DNA from: an uncultured Catenibacterium sp.
GTDB lineage: Bacteria; Bacillota_I; Bacilli_A; Erysipelotrichales; Coprobacillaceae
Assembly (NCBI GenBank): GCA_900540685.1
Contig: UQGS01000065.1
Coordinates: 1-9,765, forward strand
Reading direction: 5' to 3'
Length of the DNA stretch: 9,765 nucleotides
In this document: positions 7,443 through 9,765 of the stretch, piece by piece
Layout: the number at the start of each line of letters is the position of its first letter
Numbering within the stretch: position 1 is the first letter of the stretch
The notes under the pieces: generated by a model
Database searches by the model: none
Seen by the model: only the letters and a program-made list of their open reading frames with translations
What the model was told of the DNA's origin: nothing
Made by a program: the position numbers and the translations under genes

Positions 7443-8207
7443 TCATTTTCCTCCATATAAATAAGACATAAAGACAGGGACTCTATTTCTCCAGCATGCT
7501 TCACTATGAACATCCTGCTCGAAGACACGATACATATAATCAATACCCTTCTGTCTTATCAAGTATTCAATTTCATTATTAGACCATAAATAGTCCTGAC
7601 TCAATGATTCATCATCATAACCTTCTTTACCACCCACATCAAAATAGAAGCGTTCAAGACCACTTAAATCACTTGTATTCACCAAGTCAATAAATTCCTT
7701 CTGATAAAGCCAATAAGCTGTTGAAACGGCTGCCCCTTTATGAAATACATCAGGATGCTTCATACAGGCATAAGCTGTAATAATCCCACCAGAAGAGCTT
7801 CCTGTCATAGCTGTATCATCTTTTAGAGTACGATAGCGTCGATCTATATAAGGCTTTAAATCATTGATTAACCACTGACAATACTCTTCACCAGTCCCCT
7901 TAATCAGCTCATGAGAGTCATCACGCATTAGGGTACCACTTTCTACATCCCATGGACCATACTCACTCGCACGACCATATTCACTAAAGACACAAGGTAT
8001 AGCCACTACAATCACTTTCAAATCACTCTTCTTTAAGTAATCCTCCATACCCCAGCTGACACCAATATAAGCCTGATCATCAAAAAAAGCATTCTGACCA
8101 TCATTCATATAAAGAACAGGATATCTCTCTTCACTTCTATAATAATCATCAGGAAGATATACAATTATATTTTTATCTCTACACTTATTATAAATCTTTT
8201 GAAACAT
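7443..8207 (-). CDS. Esterase-like alpha/beta hydrolase (esterase D / enterochelin esterase-like family)
   Basis: This is a predicted cytoplasmic serine hydrolase of 254 residues with no signal peptide or membrane segment. The fold begins with VYLPDDYY and YPVLYMNDGQNAFFD (29-43), as in the putative-esterase family (PF00756-like). The nucleophile elbow GSSSG (136-140) offers S138. DVHSEACW near 232-239 offers H234. A likely acid is D190 or a nearby aspartate in FDVGGKEGYDD. Relatives cleave S-formylglutathione, siderophore esters or acyl esters, and the true substrate here is unknown. It has a strong AAGGAGG site five bases before the ATG. It is the first of the packed run ending in folC, and it follows a hairpin with no room for a promoter between. 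Confidence 0.85.
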   Translation of the reverse strand: MFQKIYNKCRDKNIIVYLPDDYYRSEERYPVLYMNDGQNAFFDDQAYIGVSWGMEDYLKKSDLKVIVVAIPCVFSEYGRASEYGPWDVESGTLMRDDSHELIKGTGEEYCQWLINDLKPYIDRRYRTLKDDTAMTGSSSGGIITAYACMKHPDVFHKGAAVSTAYWLYQKEFIDLVNTSDLSGLERFYFDVGGKEGYDDESLSQDYLWSNNEIEYLIRQKGIDYMYRVFEQDVHSEACWRNRVPVFMSYLYGGK

Positions 8208-8221
8208 ACAAACCTCCTTAC

Positions 8222-8248
8222 AAAAACAAATAAGCTTAAGGCTTATTT
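8222..8248 (-). terminator. AT-rich terminator-like hairpin between divIC and the esterase gene
   Basis: AAATAAGC (8248-8241 read on the minus strand) pairs perfectly with GCTTATTT (8235-8228) around a five-base loop, followed by GTTTTTG. The stem contains the divIC stop codon. It is AT-rich and likely leaky. The esterase ribosome binding site begins only a few bases past the T-run, so the downstream genes probably depend on read-through. Confidence 0.6.
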
Positions 8249-8530
8249 ATTTTCTGGAAGAATAATCACTTCTTCACCATTTTTAGAAAAAATATAATGA
8301 CTACGTGCATAACGTACTACATAATCACTATCATTGAGGCTGTCTACTTCTTTTGCTAGCTTCTCTTTTTCCTTCTTTAATTCCTTTTCCTGTACAACAA
8401 GCTTCTGATAAGTCACCTTTTCAGCCTGGATATGCTGCACTTTTGCGATTAATGTATAAATTAAGAAAACAGAAATCACAATAAAAACAATTCCATATAT
8501 ATTACCCATTCTTCTCTTCTTTTTAGCCAT
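8243..8530 (-). CDS. divIC: DivIC/FtsB-family septum formation protein
   Basis: This is a small single-pass membrane protein of the divisome. Family members form a complex with FtsL and DivIB/FtsQ through an extracytoplasmic coiled coil and help activate septal peptidoglycan synthesis. The start used here gives 95 residues: a basic cytoplasmic tip (MAKKKRR), a transmembrane segment at about 10-29, a charged heptad-like coiled coil at about 32-66 (KELKKEKEKLAKEV), and the DYVVRYARSHYIFSKNGEEV segment typical of DivIC. An upstream TTG could add three residues, but it touches the AGGAG site, whereas the ATG at 8530 lies nine bases after it. The gene follows rqcP, as in many Bacillota, and has its own promoter. 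Confidence 0.92.
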   Translation of the reverse strand: MAKKKRRMGNIYGIVFIVISVFLIYTLIAKVQHIQAEKVTYQKLVVQEKELKKEKEKLAKEVDSLNDSDYVVRYARSHYIFSKNGEEVIILPENK

Positions 8531-8554
8531 ATGAGTCAACTCCTAACTAACCGC

Positions 8555-8563
8555 ATTATACCA
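8555..8563 (-). promoter_or_regulatory. Extended -10 promoter for divIC
   Basis: On the minus strand TGGTATAAT gives a perfect -10 with the TGn extension. At 17-bp spacing the -35 position falls in the T-run of the rqcP terminator (TTTTTT), so the promoter depends on the extended -10. Start would be near 8548, giving a leader of under 20 bases. Confidence 0.65.
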
Positions 8564-8576
8564 TTATTCCGCTATT

Positions 8577-8603
8577 AAAAAAAGAACCTTACAAAAGGCT
8601 CTT
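8577..8603 (-). terminator. Intrinsic terminator of rqcP
   Basis: AAGAGCCTT and AAGGTTCTT (8603-8595 and 8590-8582 on the minus strand) make a nine-pair stem with one G-U pair and a four-base TTGT loop, followed by a run of T to 8577. It overlaps the rqcP stop codon. The divIC promoter begins right after it, so it ends the gdpD-rqcP unit. Confidence 0.85.
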
Positions 8604-8874
8604 AGTAAATAGTTTCTTCTTCTACTTTTTCTTCTTTAATAATTTCATAAAGAGAAGAGGCTTCATCCTTTAATACATGATCTTTAAGCATCAATACCTT
8701 AACTGTTAAAATAGTACGTCCAAAGCTGACTTCTATTTCATCACCAACTTTAACTTTAGTGGCTGGTTTAGCTACTTTCCCATTTACCTTAACACGTGAC
8801 GCTTCACTGATTTCTTTAGATAATGTTCTTCTCTTAATAATACGTGATAGCTTTAAAAATTTATCTAATCTCAT
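8602..8874 (-). CDS. rqcP: RqcP (YabO), S4-domain ribosome quality control protein
   Basis: In Bacillus this protein binds the stalled 50S subunit together with RqcH and peptidyl-tRNA, and helps add C-terminal alanine tails to stuck nascent chains. The 90-residue protein starts MRLDKFLKLSRIIKRRTLSKE. An S4 RNA-binding domain fills about residues 1-50, with RVKVNGKVAKPATKVKVGDEIEV closely matching known RqcP. A short acidic tail follows. Length and basic N-terminal surface are typical. The ATG shares a base with the stop of the upstream phosphodiesterase gene (TAATG), so the two should be co-translated. In B. subtilis yabP and yabQ lie between yabO and divIC; here they are absent. Confidence 0.94.
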   Translation of the reverse strand: MRLDKFLKLSRIIKRRTLSKEISEASRVKVNGKVAKPATKVKVGDEIEVSFGRTILTVKVLMLKDHVLKDEASSLYEIIKEEKVEEETIY

Positions 8875-9566
8875 TATTTATCCTCTTCAAATAATCCATT
8901 CGCAAATATAAAATCAATATCTTCTTTCTTAAAGAAGTCATACTGTTCTTGTTCTTTAATAGTCCATGCACCAATCTTGATATGTCTGTTCTTTAAATCA
9001 ACAATCTCTTCACGAGTTAAATAAGAATGACGGCTATGAATACCATCTAGATGATGATCAATTACCTGCTGTTTACACTTCTTATAACCTCTTAACACAA
9101 TTAAAGCATAATAAGAATCAGGCATGAGTGTACGCATCTTTAATAATCTCTCTAGACTCGTAGAAGAAAAATAAATACGATCTGTCATATGATGCTTCAT
9201 AATCACATCTCTTAGTTTCTCTTCTAGACCAATAGATACAGTATCCTTGATTTCTATATTCAATAATTTATCGGTAGAATCTAGTAATGTCAAGAGAGAA
9301 TCAAGGGTTGGAATCTGTTCCTTGATATCCATCTTATTATTATAGTTATATTGGCGTGCTTCTTTAAAAGTCATGTTTCTTAAAACACCTTTACCATTAC
9401 TTGTACGATTGATCTTATCATCATGCAATAACAATAGTTCACCATCAATTGTCATCTGTACATCTGTTTCAATGCCTTCAAAAGAAGAGTTGACTGCTTT
9501 TTCAAATGCAGACATTGTATTTTCTGGAAATAAATCACTATAACCTCTATGTGCTAATTTTATCAT
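8874..9566 (-). CDS. Glycerophosphodiester phosphodiesterase
   Basis: It hydrolyses deacylated phospholipids (glycerophosphodiesters) to glycerol-3-phosphate and an alcohol. With no signal peptide it should act in the cytoplasm. Residues, using the start given here (230 aa): HRG at 6-8 with catalytic H6 and R7, PENT at 14-17, E33 and D35 in GIETDVQ (metal ligands), H48 in LLHDD (second catalytic histidine), and E105 in NIEIK (metal). The set is complete for a cytosolic UgpQ/GlpQ-type TIM barrel. A GTG at 9575 could add three residues, but it lies inside the AAAGGGTGAT ribosome binding stretch, so the ATG at 9566 is preferred. The gene stands immediately after a terminator, and its stop overlaps the rqcP start by one base. 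Confidence 0.92.
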   Translation of the reverse strand: MIKLAHRGYSDLFPENTMSAFEKAVNSSFEGIETDVQMTIDGELLLLHDDKINRTSNGKGVLRNMTFKEARQYNYNNKMDIKEQIPTLDSLLTLLDSTDKLLNIEIKDTVSIGLEEKLRDVIMKHHMTDRIYFSSTSLERLLKMRTLMPDSYYALIVLRGYKKCKQQVIDHHLDGIHSRHSYLTREEIVDLKNRHIKIGAWTIKEQEQYDFFKKEDIDFIFANGLFEEDK

Positions 9567-9585
9567 TACAATCACCCTTTCACCT

Positions 9586-9612
9586 AAAAAAGCCAGCGTT
9601 CAGGTCACTGGC
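9586..9612 (-). terminator. Intrinsic terminator abutting the gdpD ribosome binding site (possible attenuator)
   Basis: GCCAGTG (9612-9606) pairs with CGCTGGC (9598-9592) on the minus strand, seven pairs with one G-U, around a seven-base loop, followed by six T (9591-9586). The ATG of the phosphodiesterase is only about 20 bases beyond the T-run, and no promoter fits between. Expression therefore requires read-through. I could not find a clear complementary anti-terminator arm. Confidence 0.8.
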
Positions 9613-9658
9613 ATGAGGCAGTTGAAGAGAATCGGCAGGTGTTTTATGTTTCTCTTCT
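9613..9658 (-). ncRNA. Structured leader RNA upstream of the phosphodiesterase gene (class unknown)
   Basis: Transcription from the promoter at 9664-9672 would begin near 9657. The first bases, GAAGAGAA (9657-9650), pair perfectly with TTCTCTTC (9631-9624), closing an 18-base loop that contains ACCTGCC. A looser outer contact (ATGAG with CTCAT) is also possible. The leader then runs into the terminator at 9586-9612. I do not recognise it as a known riboswitch: the conserved cores of the common classes I checked by eye are absent. It may be an attenuator leader or a ~70-nt small RNA. Confidence 0.4.
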
Positions 9659-9663
9659 CATCC

Positions 9664-9672
9664 ATTATAACA
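9664..9672 (-). promoter_or_regulatory. Extended -10 promoter of the gdpD-rqcP unit
   Basis: The minus strand shows TGTTATAAT, a perfect TATAAT with the TGn extension. The -35 region at 17-18 bp spacing is poor (CTATCT or nearby), so the promoter relies on the extended -10. Start is expected near 9657, exactly at the base of the leader hairpin. Confidence 0.6.
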
Positions 9673-9720
9673 TCTTTCTGTAATAAAGATAGCCATAAAA
9701 GGTTAATTCTAATAGGGTAG

Positions 9721-9763
9721 ACAAGAAATAGTATTAATTCAAAGATTAATCACTATTTCTGTG
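9721..9763. repeat. Long imperfect inverted repeat at the window edge
   Basis: AGAAATAGT (9724-9732) plus ATTAAT (9733-9738) pair with ATTAAT (9745-9750) and ACTATTTCT (9752-9760), leaving one unpaired C at 9751 and a six-base loop. ACA at 9721-9723 can extend it with TGT if one A is bulged. That gives about 15-18 pairs. Neither strand has a good T-run after it. It may be the terminator or 3' end structure of a gene beyond the window, or a protein-binding site. Confidence 0.55.
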
Positions 9764-9765
9764 CC

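Noticed and set aside
5785..8207. A defence or toxin-antitoxin system around the hydrolase and HAD genes
   Set aside because: The proteins match ordinary Cof-type phosphatases and an esterase. No nuclease, sensor, NTPase or antitoxin-like partner is present.
9586..9660. Known riboswitch or T-box in the gdpD leader
   Set aside because: I looked for recognisable cores (T-box, preQ1, fluoride, ZTP, c-di-GMP, THF) and saw none. The RNA is reported only as structured and of unknown class.
9600..9665. A 21-codon minus-strand reading frame (starts MDEKRNIKHL) whose stop lies in the gdpD leader terminator loop
   Set aside because: Its ATG overlaps the proposed -10 box, so it would not be on the transcript, and only a weak purine stretch precedes it. 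A leader peptide is possible only if transcription comes from further upstream.

Overview
The window is AT-rich bacterial DNA in which every supported gene lies on the minus strand, so genes are transcribed from high to low coordinates. Strong AGGAGG-type ribosome binding sites, the paired glgC/glgD genes, and the RqcP (YabO)-DivIC neighbourhood point to a low-GC Bacillota. A gut Erysipelotrichales-type organism is plausible, but the family is inferred from overall character only, because no 16S or marker tree is possible here.

Layout in order of transcription. (1) At about 9765-9576 lies a non-coding leader with a large imperfect inverted repeat, an extended -10 promoter, a structured ~70-nt RNA and an intrinsic terminator that abuts the next ribosome binding site. 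(2) At 9566-8602 are a glycerophosphodiester phosphodiesterase gene and rqcP, overlapping by one base and closed by a good terminator. (3) At 8563-8243 a separate extended -10 promoter drives a DivIC/FtsB-type division protein, whose stop codon sits in a hairpin. (4) At 8207-3937 is a tightly packed run: an esterase-like alpha/beta hydrolase, two tandem Cof-type HAD phosphatases, ung and folC. It ends at a terminator built on a perfect 20-bp palindrome. (5) At about 3902-80 is the glycogen synthesis operon glgC-glgD-glgA, with its own promoter region, an inverted repeat and a cre-like site in the leader. (6) At 27-1 is the start of another gene, cut by the window edge.

How the genes work together. 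GlgC makes ADP-glucose, GlgD is a catalytically degenerate partner subunit, and GlgA polymerises ADP-glucose into glycogen. No branching enzyme or phosphorylase gene is visible, so either may follow beyond position 1. The remaining genes are housekeeping: lipid turnover, rescue of stalled ribosomes, septum formation, uracil removal from DNA, folate polyglutamylation and small-phosphate hydrolysis.

I see no mobile element, CRISPR array, tRNA/rRNA, toxin-antitoxin or defence system, and no clear novel multi-gene system. The most interesting signals are regulatory: the cre-like box and operator-like palindrome before glgC, and three terminator-like hairpins whose T-tracts run almost directly into the ribosome binding site of the next gene (one of them upstream of gdpD with its own promoter). 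All gaps between genes are shorter than 200 bases.
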